A stretch of DNA of 7,250 bases, from contig JAAYXY010000082.1 of NCBI GenBank assembly GCA_012515645.1, forward strand, positions 1-7,250. Direction: 5' to 3'. The stretch comes from Candidatus Peribacteria bacterium. Lineage in GTDB: Bacteria > Patescibacteriota > Gracilibacteria > Peribacterales > Peribacteraceae. The notes under the pieces were generated by a model. That model saw only the letters and a list, made by a program, of their open reading frames with translations, was not told the DNA's origin and searched no databases. A program made the translations under genes and the position numbers. Positions 1-6,154 of this stretch are shown in pieces (the first letter of the stretch is position 1; each line of letters begins with the position of its first letter).

Positions 1-556
1 GTTCGGTGAGGTAAGCACGGATTTCCTGCGATCGGTCTTGTTGAACGCGCATGTTTTTGGAAACAGGGTTGCGCCGGAGTCCTACATCGTGGTTTCCCAG
101 TATGGCGAACACGCCGAGTGATGCATGGAGTTCGCCTAACGCATCCAGTGCGGAAAGATCGGCGTCATCGCCCAGGATGTAATCACCGGTGAGGAAGATG
201 ATGTCCGGTAGTTGTGCATTGGCAAGGCGCACAGCACGTTCTATGGAAGCGCTCCCCTTGTACGGTCCCACGTGGAAATCGCCCATGGTGACGATGGTAA
301 GCGGTTCCCGTACAGGAAAGTCAGTTGTTCGTTTGGTGACCACGAGCATCTGTGGTTCTAGGAATGATCCGTAGACGACCAAAGCGCCGCAGACAATGGC
401 TGCAATGAGCAGCGCGCTTACAACAGATCGATGCAGCATGCCGCTCTTGGTGCGCATAAGCCAGATGCTGCATGCAAGAGCGACGTTTATGCATAGTGCT
501 AAAAGCGTCAGGATGGCGAGATCCCATGCGAAGATATCAGGATGAAGAAGGAACAT
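1..556 (-). CDS. Membrane-anchored calcineurin-like metallophosphoesterase (C-terminus beyond window)
   Basis: Partial gene reading leftwards off the edge; about 185 N-terminal codons are visible. Numbered from the ATG at 554-556, residues ~12-33 and ~45-66 form two hydrophobic helices, separated by a basic loop (MRTKSGMLHR) that should face the cytoplasm. A catalytic domain follows and would then lie outside. Metallophosphoesterase motifs are seen in order: GDFH (D93, H95), LTGD (D125) and GNHD (N155-D157). These supply dinuclear metal ligands; the later His motifs are off-window. The layout resembles YkuE-type enzymes, though the first motif is GDFHVG rather than the common SDLHLG. The substrate cannot be told. 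The start is uncertain: the frame stays open to a GTG at 644-646, only 19 bases after the uvrA stop. That longer form adds an Arg/His-rich leader and a third hydrophobic stretch (LPYFFLTLLFPHTMFLL). It is probably cotranscribed with uvrA. Confidence 0.85.
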   Translation of the reverse strand, partial: MFLLHPDIFAWDLAILTLLALCINVALACSIWLMRTKSGMLHRSVVSALLIAAIVCGALVVYGSFLEPQMLVVTKRTTDFPVREPLTIVTMGDFHVGPYKGSASIERAVRLANAQLPDIIFLTGDYILGDDADLSALDALGELHASLGVFAILGNHDVGLRRNPVSKNMRVQQDRSQEIRAYLTE

Positions 557-665
557 GGTGTGTGGAAAAAGGAGCGTGAGAAAAAAGTACGGCAAGCATA
601 CAGAAGTATGGTGAGAGTGTCTTCTGTTCCATGGTTCACTGCGCACTCCTCAGTGTTTACTTCTC
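557..665. other. Gap between uvrA and the phosphoesterase gene
   Basis: These 109 bases lie between the uvrA stop and the conservative phosphoesterase start. I see no intrinsic terminator on the minus strand, so read-through from uvrA is likely. On that strand an AGGAG overlaps the uvrA TAG stop, but it is 16 bases from the GTG at 644-646, too far for a normal ribosome binding site. Most of the gap may really be coding if the phosphoesterase starts at that GTG (or at the TTG at 593-595). Confidence 0.5.
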
Positions 666-3599
666 CTATTGCATTCCTTTCGTTTCCAGTACTTTCTTCA
701 GGTACGTACCGGTATAGCTTCCTTTCATTTTTGCCACTTCCTCGGGTGTGCCCATCGCGACAATGCGGCCGCCCCCGCCCCCGCCATCCGGACCCAGGTC
801 TATGACGTAGTCAACGGACTTGATGACATCCAGGTTATGCTCAATGACCAGAACAGTATTACCTTTGTCCACCAGGCGCTGCAGCACCGTGAGCAGCTTT
901 TCGATATCGTCGAAGTGCAGGCCTGTTGTGGGTTCATCAAGGATGTAGAAGGTGTTGCCAGTTGCACGCCGCATCAGTTCCGTTGCCAGTTTAACCCGTT
1001 GTGCCTCGCCGCCGGAGAGTGTTGTGGCGCTCTGGCCCAGGTGCACGTATCCCAGCCCAACATCTTCCAGGGTTTGCATTTTTTTCTTGAGAGTGGGGAT
1101 GGCGGAAAAGAAATCCAGTGCCTCGCGCACGGTCATGCTCAGTGCATCTGCGATATTTTTCCCTTTGTATGTGACTTCCAGTGTTTCGCGATTGTAGCGC
1201 TGTCCTTTGCATGCTTCGCACGTCACGTACACATCTGGCAAGAAGTGCATTTCAATGCGTTTCATCCCGTCGCCTTCGCATTCCTCACACCGGCCGCCCT
1301 TCACGTTAAAGCTGAAGCGGCCGGGCTTGTATCCGCGAAGCCGCGCTTCCGGCGTACCAGAGAAGAGGTCGCGGATTTCCGTAAAAATACCCGTGTACGT
1401 TGCGGGATTGCTCCGCGGTGTGCGTCCGATGGGGGATTGGTCAATCACAATGGCTTTGTCCAGATGTTGCATACCCTCCACAGTGCCAGCATTCTGCGGT
1501 TTCGTATGGGCTTTATTCAGCGTACTCAAGAGCGCCGGAGCCAGGATGCCATGGACCAGGCTGGATTTTCCGGATCCGGAAACGCCGGTGACGCCGATGA
1601 ATGTGCCCAGAGGAAATGCAACATCGATGTGTTGCAGGTTGTGGTGGTGCGCATCACGCACAGTCACGGTTTTGCTGGTGCCTTCACGGCGTTTAAGGGG
1701 AATGGTAATGGCCTTTTTACCGCAGAGATATTGCCCGGTCACGGATGCCGGATTTGCGATAACCTCTTTGGTAGTACCCTGTGCGATGACCTGTCCGCCG
1801 TATTTGCCGGCTCCGGGACCGATTTCGAGCAGATAATCTGCTGCCTCCATTGTTTCCTGATCATGTTCCACGACGATCACGGTATTGCCCAGGTCACGCA
1901 GGTGTTCCAACGTGCGGATCAGGCGTGCGTTGTCGCGCTGGTGCAGTCCGATGCTGGGTTCGTCCAGCACGTAGAGCACGCCCTGCAGCGCGGAACCGAT
2001 CTGCGTTGCCAGGCGGATTCGCTGTGCTTCGCCGCCGGAGAGTGTAGCCGCCGAGCGTGAAAGCGTGAGGTATGTGAGTCCTACATTGCGCAGGAAAGAA
2101 AGCCTGGCCAGGATTTCCTGTAGTACCTTGGAAGCGATACGGTAGTTGTAGTCCGAAAGAGGTTCGACTGATGCCATCGGTTTGCATTCCGCGGCAAGTG
2201 TACCGCGCGCTGCCTCCGGGAGCAGCGCGGAAAAGAAGCACTGTGCCTCATCCACGCTCATATCCGTCACGTCCACGATATTCCGTCCGCCAATGGTGAT
2301 ACCGAGTATCTCTCGTTTTAGTCTGCGCCCCTGGCATTCGGGGCACGGGAGTTCCAGCATGTACGCTTCAATTTGGGTGCGTACGTAACTGCTGTCCGTT
2401 TCACGGTGCCGGCGTTCCAGGTTGGGGACCACGCCTTCGAATGTGGCCTGATAATTGCCTTCGAATGCTCCGCCATTCATGGAGATATGCAAAGGCTTGT
2501 CATAGCCGTATAGCACAGTGTGGCGCACAGTGTCCGGGAGGTCCTGCCATGCAGTGTGCATACTAAAGCCTGCCGCGGACGCCAGTGCTTCCAGCATACG
2601 CTGCATGAATCCCATACGGCTTGCGGAGGTTGTCCACGGGTGGATGGCACCCTCAGCGAGCGAGAGGCGGGGGTTCGGGATGATGGCATCTGCATCAATC
2701 TGCAAGATCGTTCCGATTCCATGGCAGGTTTCGCACGCACCATGCGGAGAGTTGAAGGAAAAGCTGCGAGGTTCAATAGAGGGAATATCCTGTTCGGGGT
2801 GTTCCGGGCAGGCGAACGCCTCGGCAAATTGCTGCTCTGCCCCGGTATCTGCATTCAGGACGATCATGCAGCCTTCACCTTTCTTGAGCGCGAGCTCCAC
2901 CGAATCGGCGAGGCGGGAACGGTTTGGATTCGTTCCGCTCTCGGATACGGCGAGATCGCGCACGATCATTCTGTCGACCACGATCTCGATACTGTGTTTT
3001 TTCTTAGGGTCCAGGCGTACTTCTTCGTCTGTGGTCATGACAGTGCCATCGATACGCATCCGTACGAATCCTTCCCGCTTCATGGCATCGATGATGCGCA
3101 GGTGCTCTCCCTTGCGGTCTCGTACCACAGGTGCAAGTAGGAAAATTTTGGTGCCTTCTGGCATCGAAGCGATGATGTCTACGATCCTGCTCGCGGGCTG
3201 TTTTTCCAAGCGTTTGCCGCACACGGGGCAGTGCACTTTTCCAGCTTTTGCCCACAGCAGGCGCATGTAGTCGTATATTTCCGTAACGGTGCCCACCGTA
3301 GAACGTGGATTACGGGCTGCGGTTTTTTGGTCGATGCTGATGGCGGGGCTGAGACCGTCGATGCTTTCGACATCCGGTTTTTCCATTTGCGCGATGAATT
3401 GCCGAGCGTAGGCGCTCAAGCTCTCCACGTATCGGCGCTGTCCCTCTGCGAAAATTGTATCGAATGCCAACGACGATTTACCCGAGCCCGAAAGCCCCGT
3501 AACGACCGTGAGCATATTACGCGGTATGGAAACCTCAATGTTCTTGAGGTTGTGCATCTTTGCACCTTTGACGTGGATGACGTTAGCGGATGCGGGCAT
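666..3599 (-). CDS. uvrA: UvrABC excinuclease subunit A (UvrA)
   Basis: UvrA is the ATP-dependent DNA damage sensor of nucleotide excision repair; as a dimer it loads UvrB on lesions in the cytoplasm. The 977-residue protein has both ABC ATPase halves. Half one has Walker A GLSGSGKSS near residue 35, signature LSGGEAQRIRLA near 519 and Walker B VLDEPSIGLH near 543. Half two has Walker A GVSGSGKSS near 671, signature LSGGEAQRVKLA near 860 and Walker B ILDEPTTGLH near 883. The C-terminal zinc module is canonical (CEEC, 19 residues, CEAC, near 769-792). The first module (near 262-286) reads CPEH then CETC, so one Cys is replaced by His. A run of six glycines lies near the C-terminus. The ATG at 3597-3599 was chosen because UvrA-like sequence (IHVKGAKMHNLKN) begins right after it. 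The frame stays open upstream to a TTG at 3698, but that stretch is unlike UvrA and holds a terminator-like hairpin. No LexA-type box was recognised upstream. Confidence 0.97.
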   Translation of the reverse strand: MPASANVIHVKGAKMHNLKNIEVSIPRNMLTVVTGLSGSGKSSLAFDTIFAEGQRRYVESLSAYARQFIAQMEKPDVESIDGLSPAISIDQKTAARNPRSTVGTVTEIYDYMRLLWAKAGKVHCPVCGKRLEKQPASRIVDIIASMPEGTKIFLLAPVVRDRKGEHLRIIDAMKREGFVRMRIDGTVMTTDEEVRLDPKKKHSIEIVVDRMIVRDLAVSESGTNPNRSRLADSVELALKKGEGCMIVLNADTGAEQQFAEAFACPEHPEQDIPSIEPRSFSFNSPHGACETCHGIGTILQIDADAIIPNPRLSLAEGAIHPWTTSASRMGFMQRMLEALASAAGFSMHTAWQDLPDTVRHTVLYGYDKPLHISMNGGAFEGNYQATFEGVVPNLERRHRETDSSYVRTQIEAYMLELPCPECQGRRLKREILGITIGGRNIVDVTDMSVDEAQCFFSALLPEAARGTLAAECKPMASVEPLSDYNYRIASKVLQEILARLSFLRNVGLTYLTLSRSAATLSGGEAQRIRLATQIGSALQGVLYVLDEPSIGLHQRDNARLIRTLEHLRDLGNTVIVVEHDQETMEAADYLLEIGPGAGKYGGQVIAQGTTKEVIANPASVTGQYLCGKKAITIPLKRREGTSKTVTVRDAHHHNLQHIDVAFPLGTFIGVTGVSGSGKSSLVHGILAPALLSTLNKAHTKPQNAGTVEGMQHLDKAIVIDQSPIGRTPRSNPATYTGIFTEIRDLFSGTPEARLRGYKPGRFSFNVKGGRCEECEGDGMKRIEMHFLPDVYVTCEACKGQRYNRETLEVTYKGKNIADALSMTVREALDFFSAIPTLKKKMQTLEDVGLGYVHLGQSATTLSGGEAQRVKLATELMRRATGNTFYILDEPTTGLHFDDIEKLLTVLQRLVDKGNTVLVIEHNLDVIKSVDYVIDLGPDGGGGGGRIVAMGTPEEVAKMKGSYTGTYLKKVLETKGMQ

Positions 3600-3763
3600 G
3601 GTGTGCTGGATTTTAAGGAAAAATGAAAAAACGCCCTCCGCGGGCGCGAAGCCGGAGCGTACCGGGAAAACCGACTCTTGTCCAGGGTAGTAGCACAAAG
3701 AAAATACAGCTTTCTTTTCCGTAACATGGCTGCTTCACTGGGTGAGCGGATACTTGGATCATC
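3600..3763. promoter_or_regulatory. Divergent intergenic region between uvrA and the flavoenzyme gene
   Basis: These 164 bases must hold promoters for both directions unless transcripts come from further away. Apart from the uvrA leader hairpin (3626-3646) little is clear. On the plus strand GATACT (3749-3754) resembles a -10 box and would start transcription within a few bases of the GTG at 3764, giving a nearly leaderless message, but no good -35 box is seen at the right spacing. No convincing -10/-35 pair was found for uvrA. No LexA/SOS operator of the CTGT-N8-ACAG or Gram-positive type was recognised. Confidence 0.4.
3626..3646 (-). terminator. Intrinsic-terminator-like hairpin in the uvrA leader
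   Basis: Read on the minus strand, CGCCC (3642-3646) and GGGCG (3632-3636) enclose a GCGGA loop and are followed at once by six T (3626-3631), then by more T-rich sequence. A longer alternative pairing with an upstream ACGCTCCG segment also seems possible, with a bulge. The T tract lies on the minus strand, so the element acts on transcripts heading into uvrA, ending about 26 bases before its ATG. There is no minus-strand gene upstream for it to terminate in this window. It may therefore be an attenuator, or the end of a short leader RNA. The stem is only 5 bp but all G/C. Confidence 0.6.
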
Positions 3764-4996
3764 GTGCAAATGCCATCACTCAACTCATCGGCTGAAAAAC
3801 AGGAGTATCTGGATGCTCTCTTTACAGGCGAGGAGCGATTTCCTCTCTTGAACGGAGGCATGGGCATCGATTTTACAGATGAGACATTCGTTGCCGAAAT
3901 GGCGCGCCAGAGGCGCATAGGCGTGTTCGCATTCTCCGCGCCCGGATACCGTGTATTAGAGAACGATCTCTCTCACATGACGCCGCAGCAGAGAGTCCAG
4001 ACTCTGCGCGCATCGAACCAGTGTGCGATCGCGCAGAAGACACAGCATGTGCGCGATCAGCATGAACATGCGATTGTCGGCGCCAATGTCATGAAGATTC
4101 TTGAAGACTACCCGGCGACGATCGAAGACATCATTGCGAGTAAGCGCATTGATATTCTCTTTGTGGGAGCGGGATTGCCCCGTGACCTGCTCAAGCGCAT
4201 GGCGCAGGATGATGCGAAGCACATGCGCTATGTGCCGATCATTTCCTCGGCGGGTATTGCGGAACTCTTTGAAAAACTTGCAGATAGAGGCAAGGGCAAG
4301 CGCCCCGATGCCTATTATGTGGAGCTTCCGCAATTTGCCGGCGGGCACCTGGGCGTGCTCAAAGGGCAGGATCCCAATGATACGGATACATTTGATCCCG
4401 TCCGCATTCGCGAAGAACTGCAAGGCATCGCGCCGGGCAGACCGGTTATTCTTGCAGGGGGGATCGCATACCGTGACCAGGTGCAGGCGGCGTTCGATGA
4501 AGGATACCAGGGTGCTGCCATGGGAACGCGCCTACTGCTCACGCAGGAATCCGGGCTTTCAGATGGCATCAGTCGTGATATGTATTTAGATCCCAGTCGC
4601 GATGTATGTGTGGATGCACACAGCCCGACGGGGTACATGGCGCGGCGTCTCGATGTCGCTTGCACGGAACGTACGGCTGAATCGGTACGCCAGGCAATCC
4701 GCAATTGCGTTTCGTGCGTCAAAGCCCGGGACTGCGAATTCTGTAAGAACGCCTCTGCAACGAACGGCGAACTGCAGCAGCCGGAAGATCCTCACTATTG
4801 CATTGCGCGCGATCTCACCAGCACGCGTTTGGGCATCGCAAAAATCTGCTTTACCGGGTCCCAGATCGTGACGATACGGCACGATCCGCTGTATGAGTCA
4901 GACGGAGAACGGTACGTTCCAACGCTTGCAGAGGCGCTGGAGTACGCGCTGAACCACGATGCGCCGCAGGGTGCCCAGGGGTTGCAGGTGCGATAA
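3764..4996 (+). CDS. FMN-dependent nitronate monooxygenase / FabK-type oxidoreductase
   Basis: A 410-residue TIM-barrel flavoprotein of the nitronate monooxygenase/enoyl-ACP reductase II family. Family motifs: PLLNGGMGI at ~27-35 (N-terminal FMN site), VGAGLP mid-barrel, FAGGHLG at ~191-197 with H195 at the usual active-site His position, VILAGGI at ~226-232 and AAMGTRLLLTQES at ~251-263 (FMN phosphate binding). After the barrel come SPTGYMARR and a cysteine-rich section: C315, C318, C324, C327 (C-x2-C-x5-C-x2-C), then C346 in HYCIARDL and C362. A related C-terminal section, with Cys residues and a YCIA motif, occurs in longer members of this family, for example in Campylobacterota (from memory). 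The substrate (nitronate, enoyl-ACP or another) cannot be decided. The start is GTG at 3764 or ATG two codons later; neither has a clear ribosome binding site. It lies 53 bases upstream of ribE in the same direction, and its cofactor derives from riboflavin. Confidence 0.85.
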   Translation: MQMPSLNSSAEKQEYLDALFTGEERFPLLNGGMGIDFTDETFVAEMARQRRIGVFAFSAPGYRVLENDLSHMTPQQRVQTLRASNQCAIAQKTQHVRDQHEHAIVGANVMKILEDYPATIEDIIASKRIDILFVGAGLPRDLLKRMAQDDAKHMRYVPIISSAGIAELFEKLADRGKGKRPDAYYVELPQFAGGHLGVLKGQDPNDTDTFDPVRIREELQGIAPGRPVILAGGIAYRDQVQAAFDEGYQGAAMGTRLLLTQESGLSDGISRDMYLDPSRDVCVDAHSPTGYMARRLDVACTERTAESVRQAIRNCVSCVKARDCEFCKNASATNGELQQPEDPHYCIARDLTSTRLGIAKICFTGSQIVTIRHDPLYESDGERYVPTLAEALEYALNHDAPQGAQGLQVR

Positions 4997-5006
4997 TTAC
5001 CCAAAG

Positions 5007-5035
5007 AATGCAGGATACGGTATCCGTATTGCATT
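5007..5035 (+). promoter_or_regulatory. Inverted repeat in the ribE leader
   Basis: AATGCA, a two-base GG bulge and ATACGG (5007-5020) pair with CCGTAT and TGCATT (5024-5035) around a three-base TAT loop, giving twelve paired bases. Inside it, GGATAC-G-GTATCC (5013-5025) is a competing perfect dyad. There is no T tract after it, so it is not a standard intrinsic terminator. It starts 10 bases after the flavoenzyme stop and ends 14 bases before the ribE ATG. It could be an RNA hairpin affecting ribE translation or message processing, or a DNA operator. It is far too short to be an FMN riboswitch. Confidence 0.5.
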
Positions 5036-5049
5036 AGAATGCTCGTGCC

Positions 5050-5637
5050 ATGTTTACGGGAATCATTGAAGCGACGGCTGCCGTACGCGCGCGGACAGGA
5101 TCGGCAATCGCCGTGGCGCTCCCCACGGAGTTCAAGGACGTGCAGGCTGGTAACAGTATCAGTGTCTCGGGCGTATGTCTCACAGTGGCATACAGAGAGA
5201 ATGGCACAATGCACTTCGACATCGTGCCCGAAACAGTGCGCTGTACGACGTTGGGACGCAAAAATGAGGGGGACATAGTAAATATCGAACGGGCGTTGCC
5301 TGCGCATGGCCGGTATGACGGACACATGGTTCAGGGGCACATAGAAGGAGTGGGAACGGTAGTAGCGAACAAAGAAGAAGGAGAAGGGAAGCGGCTCAGC
5401 ATCAGTGTGCCGGAAGCATGTGCGCGCTTCGTAATCCCCAAAGGTTCCATATGCATAGATGGCGTATCACTCACTGTTACATCTGTGCAGGGTGATTGTT
5501 GCGGAATAGCGCTCATACCAGAGACATGCAGACGCACGACGCTGGGTGCTCTTCATGAGGGAGACAGTGTCAATATTGAGACGGATATCCTTGTACGGAC
5601 CATCGCCGAGCTCTACGATCGTGGGCCGCGTGTATGA
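5050..5637 (+). CDS. ribE: Riboflavin synthase, alpha chain
   Basis: Catalyses dismutation of two 6,7-dimethyl-8-ribityllumazine molecules to riboflavin and the pyrimidinedione that RibH re-uses: the last step of riboflavin synthesis, in the cytoplasm. The 195-residue length is close to usual for the family. Two tandem lumazine-binding domains are clear. The first (~1-90) has the hallmark N-terminus MFTGIIE, GVCLTV at 41-46 and PETVRCTTLG at 60-69. The second (~91-190) has GHMVQGHIEGVG at 91-102, IDGVSLTV at 136-143 and IPETCRRTTLG at 156-166. Both halves end in the expected G-D-x-VNIE pattern, and the C-terminal segment is present, so the protein looks complete and functional. The start is fixed by MFTGIIE; the preceding bases show no Shine-Dalgarno sequence. 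The stop overlaps the ribH start (ATGA), so translation of the two is probably coupled. The symbol ribE follows Gram-negative-style naming; the same gene is called ribC in some species. Confidence 0.96.
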   Translation: MFTGIIEATAAVRARTGSAIAVALPTEFKDVQAGNSISVSGVCLTVAYRENGTMHFDIVPETVRCTTLGRKNEGDIVNIERALPAHGRYDGHMVQGHIEGVGTVVANKEEGEGKRLSISVPEACARFVIPKGSICIDGVSLTVTSVQGDCCGIALIPETCRRTTLGALHEGDSVNIETDILVRTIAELYDRGPRV

Positions 5638-6101
5638 GTGGAATAGCTTCCAGCCACCTGCCGGCATCGGTTGATCCGTTGTGGAGAATCGGCATTGTGC
5701 AATCGCGATTCCATACAGCGGAAGTGCAGGGTATGGCGGATTCCGCCGTACAGGCGCTGATCAATGCAGGGATCGCTGCGGATCGCATACGGCAGTACGA
5801 AGTGCCCGGAGCGTTCGAGGTACCGCTCATTGGCGCTGCACTCGCCAGGCGCGGCGCAGCGGACGCCTTGATAGGATTAGGTGTGATTGTGCAGGGTGAA
5901 ACGTGGCACGCGGATCATCTGGCGCATGAGGTAGCCAGGGGCATTATGGATGTGCAAATCGCGTACGGCATTCCCTTTGCGTACGAAGTGTTGCATGTTT
6001 CATCGCGTAGGCAGGCGCGGGCACGGGCAGGCAAAGGTGCGGAAGCCGCAGTGTCCGTTCTACATTCGCTTGCGCTCCTGAAAGGATGCAGCCTCGCGTA
6101 A
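5634..6101 (+). CDS. ribH: 6,7-dimethyl-8-ribityllumazine synthase (divergent RibH)
   Basis: Condenses 5-amino-6-ribitylamino-uracil with 3,4-dihydroxybutanone phosphate to give the lumazine substrate of RibE. The 155-residue length is normal. Recognisable family segments are RIGIVQSRF at 18-26, VPGAFEVPL at 57-65, ALIGLGVIVQGETWH at ~78-92 with H92 at the catalytic His position, and RAGKGAEAA at 131-139. Several usually constant positions differ. RFN is RFH (H27), the Arg of I-R-G is Gln, H-(F/Y)-(E/D) after the catalytic His is H-A-D, and the FG(V/I)(L/V)T strand is YEVLH. The usual loop ERAGTKAGNKG is shortened by about five residues to RAGKG; R131 and K134 may still serve as phosphate ligands. 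It overlaps ribE by four bases (ATGA) and the pair forms an operon. I infer an active but divergent enzyme; loss or change of activity is possible. Confidence 0.88.
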   Translation: MSGIASSHLPASVDPLWRIGIVQSRFHTAEVQGMADSAVQALINAGIAADRIRQYEVPGAFEVPLIGAALARRGAADALIGLGVIVQGETWHADHLAHEVARGIMDVQIAYGIPFAYEVLHVSSRRQARARAGKGAEAAVSVLHSLALLKGCSLA

Positions 6102-6130
6102 TTGTGCAATTTAATTGTTCAATATACAAT
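6101..6130 (+). promoter_or_regulatory. Putative promoter with tandem ATTG-NN-CAAT dyads
   Basis: The 53-base gap between ribH and the SLH gene is strikingly AT-rich at its start. ATTGTGCAAT (6101-6110) and ATTGTTCAAT (6114-6123) are near-identical dyads 13 bases apart; ATTGT (6114-6118) also pairs with ACAAT (6126-6130). TACAAT (6125-6130) is a good -10 candidate; TTGTGC (6103-6108) is a weak -35 at 16-base spacing. A start near 6137 would leave a leader of about 18 bases. The dyads would then lie where a repressor or activator binds. Chance AT-richness is the alternative. Confidence 0.4.
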
Positions 6131-6154
6131 GCGTGCATTCGTTCTCCCGACCGT

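Noticed and set aside
669..2060. A 463-codon open frame on the plus strand, antisense to the 3' half of uvrA
   Set aside because: It lies wholly opposite strongly conserved UvrA sequence. Its translation is rich in Cys, His and Phe with no domain or signal, as expected from a mirror frame of a GC-biased gene.
2518..3270. Two overlapping plus-strand open frames of 206 and 250 codons opposite the 5' half of uvrA
   Set aside because: They overlap each other and conserved UvrA coding sequence, have low-complexity composition and show no recognisable motif.
3600..3698. 33-codon in-frame extension of uvrA from a TTG at 3696-3698
   Set aside because: The sequence has no UvrA similarity, begins with a rare start and contains the terminator-like hairpin. 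UvrA-like sequence begins right after the ATG at 3599.
3700..3763. LexA/SOS box ahead of uvrA
   Set aside because: A CTGT occurs on the minus strand in this region but has no ACAG partner at eight bases, and no Gram-positive type box is present.
3956..4423. 155-codon minus-strand open frame inside the flavoenzyme gene
   Set aside because: The plus strand here encodes the conserved flavin-barrel motifs; the antisense translation shows nothing recognisable.
5000..5049. FMN riboswitch ahead of ribE
   Set aside because: The gap is only 53 bases, less than half the size of an FMN aptamer, and none of its conserved segments is seen.
6086..6154. Upstream in-frame ATG for the SLH protein, overlapping the end of ribH
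   Set aside because: It would place 23 polar residues ahead of a well-formed signal peptide. A GAAAGG sits directly against this ATG with no proper spacing.
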